From Bacteroidales bacterium (GTDB taxonomy: Bacteria > Bacteroidota > Bacteroidia > Bacteroidales > UBA7960): DNA of 15,254 nucleotides. Under the pieces are notes generated by a model. That model was given only the letters and a program-made list of their open reading frames with translations, had not been told where the DNA came from and did not search any database. Position numbers and translations under genes: made by a program. The stretch spans positions 1 to 15,254 of the forward strand of contig SLDN01000025.1 of assembly GCA_007125275.1 (NCBI GenBank), given 5' to 3'. Shown one piece after another: positions 1-8,088 of the stretch. The stretch's first letter is position 1. Each line of letters opens with the position of its first letter.

Positions 1-1
1 A

Positions 2-1825
2 GTGCAAGACCGCGCCAGGTCTGAAGCAGAGGCAATAAGAGATGCACGTGAACGGGAAACTCAACTGCCTGCAGATGACATTATACCTACTGACACTCCC
101 CCCGAGTTGCTCGACTCGCTGGAAAGGCAGCGTATCCGCTCAGCAATGGGGTTCGTCTCCAATGCAGCAATCGGTAAAGCAAATGTCTTCACTGTTGAAA
201 ATGAAGAAATAAAGCTGAATATCAGCACAAAAGGCGGACACATCCATTCTGCCGAGCTCAAGAATTTCAAAGCATATGACCAAAATCCGCTCATCCTCTT
301 TACCGGCGAGAATGAACACTTCGCCTTCAGCTTTTTCACCGCAGACAACAGAAGCATATCAACCGATAATTTGTTTTTCCTCCCATACCTGAACAACAGG
401 CCATATACCGGTCATACAGGCATTGAAATCACCGGCAATGATGTACAGGTCTTCTCAATGCGCGCTTACACAGACCTGCACAGTGCTGCCACACCCAGCT
501 ATATTGAATTCGCATATGGCGTTGACAGCAATGACTATATGATCGACTTTGATGTGAAATTCGTTGGCATGAGACAGGTCATCGCTGCAAATACCACCAT
601 GATGAGCCTCGACTGGCAATCAAAGCTGCTGCGCCTGGAGAAAAACCGCCAAAACGAACAGAACAATACCACTATCTATTATAAATACGTGCACGATGAG
701 GTTTCGCGCATCAGACCCACCAGGGATGGTGCCGAAAGGCTCAGCACAAGGGTAGAGTGGATCTCTTTTAAACAACAATTCTTCTCAACAGTACTGATCA
801 CCAAAGATGGCTTCGTAAATGCTGATATACGAAGCATTACAGCTCCCGAAACAGAAGAAGAATTTCTTAAACTGCTGGAAGCCTCCGTTAACTTCGACTA
901 TGATCCAAGGGTCGACAACAGCTTTAACATGCAGTGGTACATTGGACCCAACAGTTATAGAATACTTAACACCTATGACCTGGACCTGGAAAGACAAATA
1001 CCGCTGGGCTGGGGGTTCTTCCTGATGTCGTGGATAAACCGCTTTGCCGTTATCCCCATCTTTAATTACCTCGATGGCTTTGACCTGAACTACGGAATCA
1101 TTATCCTATTACTCACCATATTATTAAAAATCGTTCTGCTCCCGATCGCATACAAGACCTATCTTTCCCAGGCCAAGATGCGGGCACTAAAGCCTGAAAT
1201 TGACGAGATGGGTAAGAAGTTTCCGAAGAAAGAAGATGCGATGAAGAAGCAGCAGGCCACCATGGCGCTGTATAAGAAAGCGGGTGTCAATCCGATGGCA
1301 GGTTGTGTTCCAATGCTTCTGCAGCTTCCGATACTGCTAGCCTTGTTCCGCTTTTTCCCTGCCTCGATTGAGCTGCGCCAGCAAGGCTTTCTGTGGGCCG
1401 ATGACCTCTCATCCTACGACTCAATACTTGACCTGCCGTTTACCATTCCCTTCTATGGAGATCACGTCAGCTTGTTTACCATACTGATGGCCGGCTCCAT
1501 GGTAATATATACGCACATGAACTCGCAAATGATGAGTTCATCAAACCAGATGCCGGGGATGAAAACAATGATGTACCTGATGCCTGTAATGATGCTTGGG
1601 ATCTTCAACAGCTTCGCTTCAGGACTCAGCTACTATTACTTCCTGGCCAATGTGATCACCTTCGGACAGATGTTCATTTTCAAAAAATTGATTGACGAAG
1701 ATGCCCTGCATGCCAAAATTGAAGAGAACAAAAAGAAGCCCGTCAAGAAATCAAAATGGCAGCAAAGAATGGAAGAGCTGGCCAAGCAACAGGAAGCAGC
1801 ACAGAAAAAACGCAAGAAACGCTAA
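2..1825 (+). CDS. yidC: Membrane protein insertase YidC (5'-truncated by window edge)
   Basis: YidC/Oxa1-family insertase, which inserts and folds inner-membrane proteins alone or with SecYEG. The visible part (607 codons) opens with a charged, coiled-coil-like stretch, then a large beta-rich periplasmic domain (about residues 55-335), then the conserved insertase domain. Its membrane segments include LNYGIIILLLTILLKIVLL (about 362-385), a segment around NPMAGCVPMLLQLPILLALF, one around VSLFTILMAGSMVIY, and a C-terminal pair around MKTMMYLMPVMMLGIF and SYYYFLANVITFGQMFIF. The protein ends in a Lys/Arg-rich tail, typical of forms that contact the ribosome. The first GTG at base 2 is very unlikely to be the true start, because the N-terminal signal-anchor helix that the family has is missing; it should lie just left of the window. 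The 44 bp to purB allow but do not prove co-transcription. Confidence 0.97.
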   Translation: MQDRARSEAEAIRDARERETQLPADDIIPTDTPPELLDSLERQRIRSAMGFVSNAAIGKANVFTVENEEIKLNISTKGGHIHSAELKNFKAYDQNPLILFTGENEHFAFSFFTADNRSISTDNLFFLPYLNNRPYTGHTGIEITGNDVQVFSMRAYTDLHSAATPSYIEFAYGVDSNDYMIDFDVKFVGMRQVIAANTTMMSLDWQSKLLRLEKNRQNEQNNTTIYYKYVHDEVSRIRPTRDGAERLSTRVEWISFKQQFFSTVLITKDGFVNADIRSITAPETEEEFLKLLEASVNFDYDPRVDNSFNMQWYIGPNSYRILNTYDLDLERQIPLGWGFFLMSWINRFAVIPIFNYLDGFDLNYGIIILLLTILLKIVLLPIAYKTYLSQAKMRALKPEIDEMGKKFPKKEDAMKKQQATMALYKKAGVNPMAGCVPMLLQLPILLALFRFFPASIELRQQGFLWADDLSSYDSILDLPFTIPFYGDHVSLFTILMAGSMVIYTHMNSQMMSSSNQMPGMKTMMYLMPVMMLGIFNSFASGLSYYYFLANVITFGQMFIFKKLIDEDALHAKIEENKKKPVKKSKWQQRMEELAKQQEAAQKKRKKR

Positions 1826-1833
1826 ACGAGACA

Positions 1834-1858
1834 GCCCGGCAATGACCGGTGTCCGGGC
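1834..1858 (+). other. GC-rich inverted repeat between yidC and purB
   Basis: GCCCGG at 1834-1839 is complementary to CCGGGC at 1853-1858, with a 13-base loop that contains another CCGG. It lies 8 bp after the yidC stop and 11 bp before the chosen purB ATG. No T-run follows, so it is not a standard intrinsic terminator. It could be an RNA processing or stability hairpin, or chance in a GC-richer patch. Confidence 0.3.
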
Positions 1859-1869
1859 ACTACCAAAAG

Positions 1870-3216
1870 ATGAGTACGCTTCAAAACATTGGCCCGGTTG
1901 ACGGGCGATATGCAAAGGTTACTGCACCGCTTCAGGGGTTTTTCTCCGAACAGGCCCTGATAAGGTATCGGGTATGTATTGAACTGGAGTACTTCATCGC
2001 ATTGTCGCAAATCCCCTTGCCCCAGCTAAGCCATCTCACCATCAATGATCATAAAAAGATCAGGGCCATATCCACAAAATTCTCCGCCAACGATGCCCGG
2101 GATGTGAAAACCATTGAAAAAACCACCAATCACGACATCAAGGCCGTTGAATATTTTGTCAAGCAACGCTTAAGCGATGCGGGCTATGGCCATCTGAAGG
2201 AATTCGTCCACCTGGGGCTTACCTCACAAGACATCAATAACACGGCAATACCGCTCTCGCTTAATGAAGCAATGCAATCTGTTATCATACCGGCCTTCAA
2301 TGAACTGCTTGCAACACTGCACAGGATTGCCCGTGAGCATTTATCGGTTCCCATGCTGGCCCGCACCCACGGACAAGCAGCGTCGCCCACGACCTTAGGC
2401 AAGGAGGTGCTGGTATTTTACGACAGGCTAAAAAACCAGCTTGAAGAACTGACCGGCCTTCCCTACCCTGCAAAGTTTGGAGGCGCAACCGGAAACTTCA
2501 ACGCACACCATGTGGCATACCCGGATGTGGTCTGGATCGATTTCGCCAACCGCTTTACTGCTTCCCTCGGACTTACCAGATCGCAGATCACCACGCAGAT
2601 TGACCATTACGACAGGTTATCAGCCATCTTTGACTGCCTGAAACGCATATGTACCGTCATTATTGATCTCAACCGCGATTGCTGGACATACATTTCACTT
2701 GACTACTTCAAGCAAAAGATAACGCCCGGCGAAGTGGGCTCCTCGGCGATGCCACACAAGGTGAATCCAATAGATTTCGAAAATTCAGAAGGAAATGCCG
2801 GCATCGCAGTAGCACTTTTTGAACATCTCTCGGTCAAACTCCCGGTCAGCCGACTTCAACGTGACCTCAGCGATTCTACTGCAATCCGCAACATCGGCGT
2901 GGCCATTGCCCACTTGCTGATCAGCATCAAAGCAAGCATCAGGGGACTTAACAAACTGAATATGAACAAAGAAAAAATTGATCAGGACCTTGAAGCAAAT
3001 TATGCCGTAGTGGCTGAAGCCATACAAACAATTTTAAGAACACTGGATTATCCTGCTCCCTACGAAGCCCTTAAAGCGCTGACAAGGAGTGATAAGCCGG
3101 CCGGGAAAAAAGAGATCACGGAATTCATTGACACGCTTGACATCCCTGAAAAGGAGAAAGAAAGGCTCAGGAAGATCACGCCCTTCAACTACACCGGGAT
3201 CATCCCAAAAATCTAA
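1870..3216 (+). CDS. purB: Adenylosuccinate lyase
   Basis: Cytoplasmic fumarase/aspartase-superfamily enzyme that cleaves SAICAR to AICAR and adenylosuccinate to AMP, releasing fumarate in both steps of purine synthesis. The 448 aa product aligns along its whole length with the E. coli-type PurB. Visible landmarks are the N-terminal PVDGRY, KTTNHDIKAVEYF, LTSQDINN, ARTHGQ (catalytic-acid His about 167) and the superfamily signature GSSAMPHKVNPIDFENSEGN, whose second Ser (about 292) is the expected catalytic base on the flexible loop. I chose ATG 1870 (MSTLQNIGPVDGRY) over an in-frame GTG at 1849. The seven extra residues have no counterpart in the family, and the GTG lies within the inverted repeat at 1834-1858. 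The stop is 5 bp before the exporter ATG, so the two genes are almost certainly co-transcribed. Confidence 0.97.
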   Translation: MSTLQNIGPVDGRYAKVTAPLQGFFSEQALIRYRVCIELEYFIALSQIPLPQLSHLTINDHKKIRAISTKFSANDARDVKTIEKTTNHDIKAVEYFVKQRLSDAGYGHLKEFVHLGLTSQDINNTAIPLSLNEAMQSVIIPAFNELLATLHRIAREHLSVPMLARTHGQAASPTTLGKEVLVFYDRLKNQLEELTGLPYPAKFGGATGNFNAHHVAYPDVVWIDFANRFTASLGLTRSQITTQIDHYDRLSAIFDCLKRICTVIIDLNRDCWTYISLDYFKQKITPGEVGSSAMPHKVNPIDFENSEGNAGIAVALFEHLSVKLPVSRLQRDLSDSTAIRNIGVAIAHLLISIKASIRGLNKLNMNKEKIDQDLEANYAVVAEAIQTILRTLDYPAPYEALKALTRSDKPAGKKEITEFIDTLDIPEKEKERLRKITPFNYTGIIPKI

Positions 3217-3221
3217 AGCCA

Positions 3222-5042
3222 ATGCAAAGCTTCAGGAAAATTCTTTTCTATTTGGTGCCCTACTGGAGCCGGATTGGGCTGAATGTAGTGTTCAACTTTT
3301 TATCCATTCTGTTCTCCCTGTTCAGCCTCACAATGGTCATCCCATTTTTAAGCATACTGTTTCAAACACAGGAAGAAGCATACGAACTGCTTCCTTTCAG
3401 GCTGAACTTCGATGCCATCATCAATAATTTTTATTATTATCTGAACCTTCTGATCAGCCATTACGGAGAGTTGTCAGCACTCATCTTTATCAGCATGCTG
3501 GTGGTGACGACCAGTTTGTTTAAAAATGGATTCAAATACCTGGCACTGTATCATCTTGCTCCTGTTCGCAACGGGGTGGTAAAAGACCTGCGAAACGCCA
3601 TTTACAAGAAGACATTGGCTTTGCCCCTGGCCTATTTTTCACAAGGGCGCAAGGGCGATCTGATCAGCCGAATGACCAATGATGTTTACCAGATTGAGAT
3701 CAGCGTGATCAGTTCGATGGCGATGGTGTTTCGTGACCCGATGACCATCATAGTATACATGGGCTGGCTGTTGATCATGAGTCCACAGATGACCCTCTTT
3801 GTTTTCATCCTTTTACCTGTTGCGGGTTTTATCATCGGGCGCATTGCCAGATCGCTGAAGCCTACGGCGCTGAAAAGCCAGAGCGAGTTGGGTGTGATCC
3901 TGTCAGTCACAGAAGAAACCCTGTCGGGCTTACGGGTGATCAAAGCCTTCAATGCCGAAAAAAAGATGGAAGGGCGCTTCCAGAGCCTGAATAGCTTTTA
4001 CACACGCATCATGAACAAACTCTACCGCCGGCAGGACCTGGCCTCGCCCGTGAGTGAGTTTCTCGGCACCGGGGTTTTTATCGTGATCATGTTTTTTGGA
4101 GGCTCCATGGTGTTGTCGGGCAGCTCGACCCTCAACCCCGAGATATTCATAGGCTATCTGGCTGTTTTTTCACAGATTATTCAGCCTTCAAAGAACTTCT
4201 CCAAAGCCTGGTACAACATTCAGAAAGGGATGGCCTCCGCCGAACGCATCGACAATATTTTGACCGCTGAAGTAAGCATCACTGACGCCAAAAACCCCAT
4301 CCCGAAAAATGAATTCTCTTCGGATATCACATTCAAAAATGTCAGCTTCAGCTATGAAGAAACCCCGGTGCTCAAAAACATCAACCTACGAATCAGCAAA
4401 GGCCTTAAGGTTGCCCTGGTGGGGCAGTCGGTTGCAGGGAAATCTACGCTCGTTGACCTGATCCCGAGGTTTTATGAATCATCGGATGGAGAGATCAGCA
4501 TTGATGGCGTGCCGATCTCAAAAATCAAAATCAAAGACCTGCGCTATCTGATGGGGAATGTCAACCAGGAACCAATCCTTTTTAACGATACTTTTTTCAA
4601 CAACATTGCCTTTGGTGTCGAAAATGCCACGGAAGAAGAAGTAGTTCAGGCAGCCCGGATCGCCAATGCACATGATTTCATCTCACAGTCGCCGCTGGGA
4701 TACTACACCAACATCGGGGATCAGGGCAACAAGCTTTCGGGTGGTCAACGGCAACGTATCAGCATTGCAAGGGCCATCCTCCGGAATCCACCCATACTGA
4801 TCCTCGACGAAGCAACATCATCACTGGATACTGAATCCGAAAAATTTGTTCAGGAGGCCCTTATGAATGTGATGGAAAATCGCACATCCGTCGTCATCGC
4901 CCACAGGCTCTCAACCATCATCAATGCGGATCTGATATGCGTAATGCACGAAGGACGGATCGTGGAAACCGGCAGCCATCAGGAGCTGCTGAAAAAGAAC
5001 GGCATATACAAAAAACTTCATGGCCTGCAGATGTTCTCATGA
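3222..5042 (+). CDS. ABC exporter half-transporter (MsbA-like, fused TMD and NBD)
   Basis: Type I ABC exporter of 606 aa: an N-terminal six-helix membrane domain (about residues 1-325) fused to a nucleotide-binding domain (about 350-600). It probably works as a homodimer in the inner membrane. ATPase landmarks are a Q-loop in GNVNQEPILFNDT, signature LSGGQ (505-509) in LSGGQRQRISIARAIL, Walker B ILILDEATSSLD (Asp529, Glu530) and the H-loop His561 in VIAHRLSTI. The P-loop reads GQSVAGKST (401-409). The fourth position, nearly always Gly in ABC proteins, is Val404, encoded GTT; the minimal GxxxxGK(S/T) pattern survives. The overall build resembles MsbA-type lipid A or phospholipid flippases, but the substrate cannot be read from sequence, so I give no gene name. 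It follows purB by 5 bp. A 115 bp gap with a promoter candidate separates it from the next gene. Confidence 0.95.
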   Translation: MQSFRKILFYLVPYWSRIGLNVVFNFLSILFSLFSLTMVIPFLSILFQTQEEAYELLPFRLNFDAIINNFYYYLNLLISHYGELSALIFISMLVVTTSLFKNGFKYLALYHLAPVRNGVVKDLRNAIYKKTLALPLAYFSQGRKGDLISRMTNDVYQIEISVISSMAMVFRDPMTIIVYMGWLLIMSPQMTLFVFILLPVAGFIIGRIARSLKPTALKSQSELGVILSVTEETLSGLRVIKAFNAEKKMEGRFQSLNSFYTRIMNKLYRRQDLASPVSEFLGTGVFIVIMFFGGSMVLSGSSTLNPEIFIGYLAVFSQIIQPSKNFSKAWYNIQKGMASAERIDNILTAEVSITDAKNPIPKNEFSSDITFKNVSFSYEETPVLKNINLRISKGLKVALVGQSVAGKSTLVDLIPRFYESSDGEISIDGVPISKIKIKDLRYLMGNVNQEPILFNDTFFNNIAFGVENATEEEVVQAARIANAHDFISQSPLGYYTNIGDQGNKLSGGQRQRISIARAILRNPPILILDEATSSLDTESEKFVQEALMNVMENRTSVVIAHRLSTIINADLICVMHEGRIVETGSHQELLKKNGIYKKLHGLQMFS

Positions 5043-5075
5043 TCACATTCCTGCAATCAATGTAAGCATAAGCTA

Positions 5076-5088
5076 TGCAAGCCTTGCA
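5076..5088. repeat. Perfect 13-bp dyad upstream of the DUF5606-like gene
   Basis: TGCAAG C CTTGCA is a perfect inverted repeat with a one-base centre. It lies 30 bp upstream of the -7-like element at 5119-5126, in the gap after the ABC exporter. With no real loop and no T-run it is better suited to be a protein-binding site than a terminator. A dyad this short can also occur by chance. Confidence 0.3.
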
Positions 5089-5118
5089 GACAAGCGCAAT
5101 AATGTTTATTTTTGCAAC

Positions 5119-5126
5119 TATATTTG
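5119..5126 (+). promoter_or_regulatory. Candidate Bacteroidota -7 promoter element
   Basis: TATATTTG matches the Bacteroidota primary-sigma -7 consensus TAnnTTTG exactly and lies 31 bp before the ATG at 5158. No TTTG-like -33 element is visible at the expected 19-21 bp further upstream, so this is a partial match. The position, in a 115 bp gap after the exporter gene, is where a promoter for the DUF5606-like gene and pyrD would be expected. Confidence 0.4.
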
Positions 5127-5157
5127 ATAATGAATTTAACCATTAACATTGATTTTT

Positions 5158-5649
5158 ATGGACCTGAGTAAGATAATGACCATTGCCGGAAAAAGCGGAT
5201 TGTTTAAAGTTATGTCAGAAACACGCAATGGTTTGCTTGTAGAGTCGCTGACTGACGGACGTAAAACACATGTCTTTGCTACCGACCGTTCCAGTTTGCT
5301 TGAAGACATCAGCATATTCACCACTGAAGGTGAAAAGCCCCTGAAGGAAGTACTTTGGAGTCTCTATGAGCTCGAAGAAGGAAAGGCAAGCGTTGACCCG
5401 AGGGAAGACCCCGAAGGTGCCAGGGCACGGTTTGAAGAAGCGGTTCCGGAATATGACAAGGAAAGGGTGTACTTTTCTGACATCAAGAAGGTGTTTGCCT
5501 GGTATGGCATATTGCTGGAAAAAGATATGATCAGCAAACCTGAGGAGGAGGAAGAAGAGAAGGATACTGCCGGGCAGGCTGATGCTGAACAAGAAACCAA
5601 AAACGACAAGGAAGAGCAGCAGGACAAGGACACTGAAACCGGCAAATAA
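5158..5649 (+). CDS. DUF5606-like conserved Bacteroidota protein
   Basis: Soluble protein of 163 aa with no signal peptide or membrane segment. Residues 1-125 form a compact domain with landmarks IMTIAGKSGLFKVMSETRNG, LLVESLTDGRK, EDISIFTTEGEKPL and the closing YFSDIKKVFAWYGILLEKD. From memory this pattern matches DUF5606, a domain of unknown function found almost only in Bacteroidota. The last 35-40 residues are a low-complexity Glu/Asp/Lys/Gln tail with no predicted fold. I chose ATG 5158 (MDLSKIM) over an in-frame TTG at 5149. The stop is 4 bp before the pyrD ATG, so the two are probably translationally coupled. No catalytic motif is visible and I assign no function. Confidence 0.8.
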   Translation: MDLSKIMTIAGKSGLFKVMSETRNGLLVESLTDGRKTHVFATDRSSLLEDISIFTTEGEKPLKEVLWSLYELEEGKASVDPREDPEGARARFEEAVPEYDKERVYFSDIKKVFAWYGILLEKDMISKPEEEEEEKDTAGQADAEQETKNDKEEQQDKDTETGK

Positions 5650-5653
5650 GCTG

Positions 5654-6721
5654 ATGTACAAAAGATTATTGCGCCCCATCCTCTTTTTGTTCCCACCGGA
5701 ATATATCCATAAACTGGTGGCAATACTATTGCGCATCATATCCTTCATCCCGGGCCTCGGTTATATCCTGCGAAACCATTACTGTATCAACGACAAACGC
5801 CTTGAGAGAGAGTTATTTGGCCTTCATTTCCCCAACCCGGTAGGGGTTGCAGCAGGTTTTGACAAAGAAGCAAAACTCTATAATGCCCTGTCTTACTTTG
5901 GTTTTGGGCACATTGAAATTGGTACGGTGACCCCGCTGGGACAAAAAGGAAACCCCAGGCCCAGGCTGTTTCGACTACCAAAAGACAAAGCCCTGATTAA
6001 CCGAATGGGTTTCAACAACCACGGCGTAGAAGCATTTGTAAGAAATCTGCGCAACAATCATCCAAAGCTAATTATTGGCGGTAACATCGGGAAAAACACC
6101 CTGACGCCGAATGATGAAGCCATAAATGACTATTGCCATTGCTTTGAGAAACTCTTTGGACTGGTTGACTATTTCGTTGTCAATGTGAGCTGCCCCAATA
6201 TTAAAGGTCTTGGCAAGCTGCAGGATAAGGATAGCCTGCTTAAGCTGCTCAGCGCCATTCAAGACATCAACAAATCAAAGAGCAATTCCAAACCTGTTTT
6301 ATTGAAAATATCACCTGACCTCACCGACGGGCAACTGGACGAGATTGTGGAAATTGTTACTGCAACAGGCCTGGATGGCATCATCGCGACCAACACTTCT
6401 TCACTGCGCGAAAACATCAAGCATGAAAATATGGCAGCAGATCAAATCGGCCAGGGAGGGCTCAGCGGCCTCCCTCTCAAAGACAAAGCCACCCGCTCCA
6501 TCGCTTACCTCCATAAAAAATCTGAAGGGAAAATTCCCATTATCGGCGTAGGTGGTATTTTTTCACCCGCCGATGCACTGGAAAAACTCAATGCCGGTGC
6601 CAGTCTGGTGCAGGTCTATACCGGTTTTGTTTACGAGGGCCCTGCCATAGCCAGAAAGATCAACAAGGCTTTATTGACCATTGCTAACGCTGCACCGCTC
6701 CCTGGAAAAATAAGCTTTTAA
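5654..6721 (+). CDS. pyrD: Dihydroorotate dehydrogenase (quinone), class 2 type
   Basis: FMN enzyme that oxidises dihydroorotate to orotate, the fourth step of pyrimidine synthesis. At 355 aa it carries the class 2 N-terminal extension (MYKRLLRPILFLFPPEYIHK and a following hydrophobic stretch), which anchors the enzyme to the inner membrane and admits quinone. Landmarks are GVAAGFDKEA, IEIGTVTPLGQKGNPRPR, NRMGFNNHG, NVSCPN, LLKISPDL, ATNTSS and IGVGGIFSPADALEKL. In class 2 enzymes the last motif position before Pro is normally the Ser catalytic base (NVSSPN); here it is Cys180 (TGC 6191-6193), as in soluble class 1 enzymes. I chose ATG 5654 because the upstream in-frame codons lie inside the previous gene's acidic tail, and MYKRLLRP matches the usual family start. 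It sits 4 bp after the preceding gene. Confidence 0.96.
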   Translation: MYKRLLRPILFLFPPEYIHKLVAILLRIISFIPGLGYILRNHYCINDKRLERELFGLHFPNPVGVAAGFDKEAKLYNALSYFGFGHIEIGTVTPLGQKGNPRPRLFRLPKDKALINRMGFNNHGVEAFVRNLRNNHPKLIIGGNIGKNTLTPNDEAINDYCHCFEKLFGLVDYFVVNVSCPNIKGLGKLQDKDSLLKLLSAIQDINKSKSNSKPVLLKISPDLTDGQLDEIVEIVTATGLDGIIATNTSSLRENIKHENMAADQIGQGGLSGLPLKDKATRSIAYLHKKSEGKIPIIGVGGIFSPADALEKLNAGASLVQVYTGFVYEGPAIARKINKALLTIANAAPLPGKISF

Positions 6722-6811
6722 TATATTTTTTTGACAGCCTGGTCTAAAATAAAACACTATATTTACATTGCTTCATGTTTTATTAAACTTTGGATGGATT
6801 ATTGTTGTTTA

Positions 6812-8050
6812 ATGCATGTGAAAACTAAATCAATGCGCATACTCCTGCTATACATGGCAATCACTTTTTGCATCCCGCTGCATGTCAGTGCAAATGGGGA
6901 TGGTTTTAGCTTTATCAGGGATCGCCGCAGCATAAGTATGTCGATAAAAGTGCGGAACAACCTTGCCGTTGTACCATTGTATATCAATGATCGCGGCCCT
7001 TTCTATTTTATTCTTGACACAGGTGTAAGGACAACCATTTTGACCGAACCGGTTCTTGCGCACTTGCTTGACCTCGACATGCAGGAGAGCATATATATAT
7101 ATGGGCTTGGTGGCGATGGGATTGTTCAGGCAGTTCTTGCTAAAGGTGTTGACATCAGATTGCATGGCATAAGAGGAAAAAACATGAATCTGATTGTGAT
7201 CCCTGAAGACATACTTATGTTTTCGGAAATTTTCGGGTTTCCCGTATATGGTGTCATCGGCTATGATTTATTCAAGAATTTTGCTATTGAGATCAGCTAC
7301 ACAAATGAAAGAATGCGGGTTTTTCGTGACGCAAATTACAGGATAAGCCGCAGAAGTCACGAAATTCCTTTTGAGCTTGTTAATGGCAAACCTTACGTTT
7401 CTGCAACGATCTTTGGCGAAGAGGGTGATTCGCTAACAACAAACCTGCTGCTTGACCTGGGTGCCAGCCACCCCTTGTATCTAAACAGGAGCCACAATTA
7501 TTTGTCTGACCGCACATTGAATAGTTTCATTGGGAAAGGGATCAGTGGCAACCTGATGGGAGACATTGGACGCGCTGACAAGGTTCGCATTGGCGACATA
7601 GAAATAGATAATCCGCTTGTCTTTTACCCTGAGAGAGAGTTTTTAATTTTTAATGAGCTGGAAATCAATTGGCAAGGCCTAATAGGCGGGAGCATCATCA
7701 GGCGTTTCAACATTATAATTGATTATCCTTCTGAAAAACTTGTGCTGCGACCCGGAAGAAGCTTCTCAGACCCCTTTAATACAAGCCTTAGCGGCCTGGA
7801 AGTAGTTGCAAGTGGCCCACAATTGAACCAGTTCAAGATACACTATGTAAGACCCGGTTCGGCAGCTTATGAGGCAGGTGTCCAATCAGGTGACTATATT
7901 ATGCAAATCAATCATCTAAGCCGGCATGAACTTAATCTGGATGAAATCCTGGACGCAATAAACCTCAGGGAAGGTCATCAAATATCCATGCTTGTCAACC
8001 GCAACGGTATATTGTTGCGCAAAAACTTCAGGTTGAGGGAGGATTTATAA
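6812..8050 (+). CDS. Secreted aspartyl-protease-fold protein with C-terminal PDZ domain
   Basis: About 412 aa. The N-terminus looks like a signal peptide: a basic n-region (MHVKTKSMR), a hydrophobic core (ILLLYMAITFCIPL) and a likely cut after HVSA. Two tandem retropepsin-like halves follow. The first has a canonical motif, FILDTGVRTTIL (Asp69). The second has NLLLDLGASHPLYL (Asp215), with Leu where Thr or Ser is usual. Residues from about 330 form a PDZ-like domain (VRPGSAAYEAGVQSGDYIMQIN). This suggests an exported protease or peptide-binding protein of the periplasm or surface; the substrate is unknown. ATG 6833 (405 aa) is an equally possible start; the far upstream TTG at 6731 adds residues that do not fit a signal peptide. 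It follows pyrD by 90 bp. Whether it is catalytic is uncertain because of the Asp-Leu-Gly motif. Confidence 0.85.
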   Translation: MHVKTKSMRILLLYMAITFCIPLHVSANGDGFSFIRDRRSISMSIKVRNNLAVVPLYINDRGPFYFILDTGVRTTILTEPVLAHLLDLDMQESIYIYGLGGDGIVQAVLAKGVDIRLHGIRGKNMNLIVIPEDILMFSEIFGFPVYGVIGYDLFKNFAIEISYTNERMRVFRDANYRISRRSHEIPFELVNGKPYVSATIFGEEGDSLTTNLLLDLGASHPLYLNRSHNYLSDRTLNSFIGKGISGNLMGDIGRADKVRIGDIEIDNPLVFYPEREFLIFNELEINWQGLIGGSIIRRFNIIIDYPSEKLVLRPGRSFSDPFNTSLSGLEVVASGPQLNQFKIHYVRPGSAAYEAGVQSGDYIMQINHLSRHELNLDEILDAINLREGHQISMLVNRNGILLRKNFRLREDL

Positions 8051-8088
8051 GCTGCTGAAATAATCCTTCCGTAACAGGGACAGGCCAA

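Noticed and set aside
1849..1869. GTG 1849 as an upstream start for purB.
   Set aside because: Adds seven residues with no family counterpart and falls inside an inverted repeat; ATG 1870 gives the normal N-terminus.
5215..5748. A 177-codon minus-strand open frame opposite the DUF5606-like gene.
   Set aside because: Its hydrophobic stretch is the antisense reading of the Glu/Lys-rich tail. The plus-strand frame has the family-like domain and tight spacing to pyrD.
6730..6765. TTTG (6730-6733) followed by TATATTTA (6758-6765) as a promoter for the aspartyl-protease gene.
   Set aside because: The spacer is 24 bp rather than 19-21 and the -7 element ends in A rather than G. Too weak to list as a feature in an AT-rich gap.
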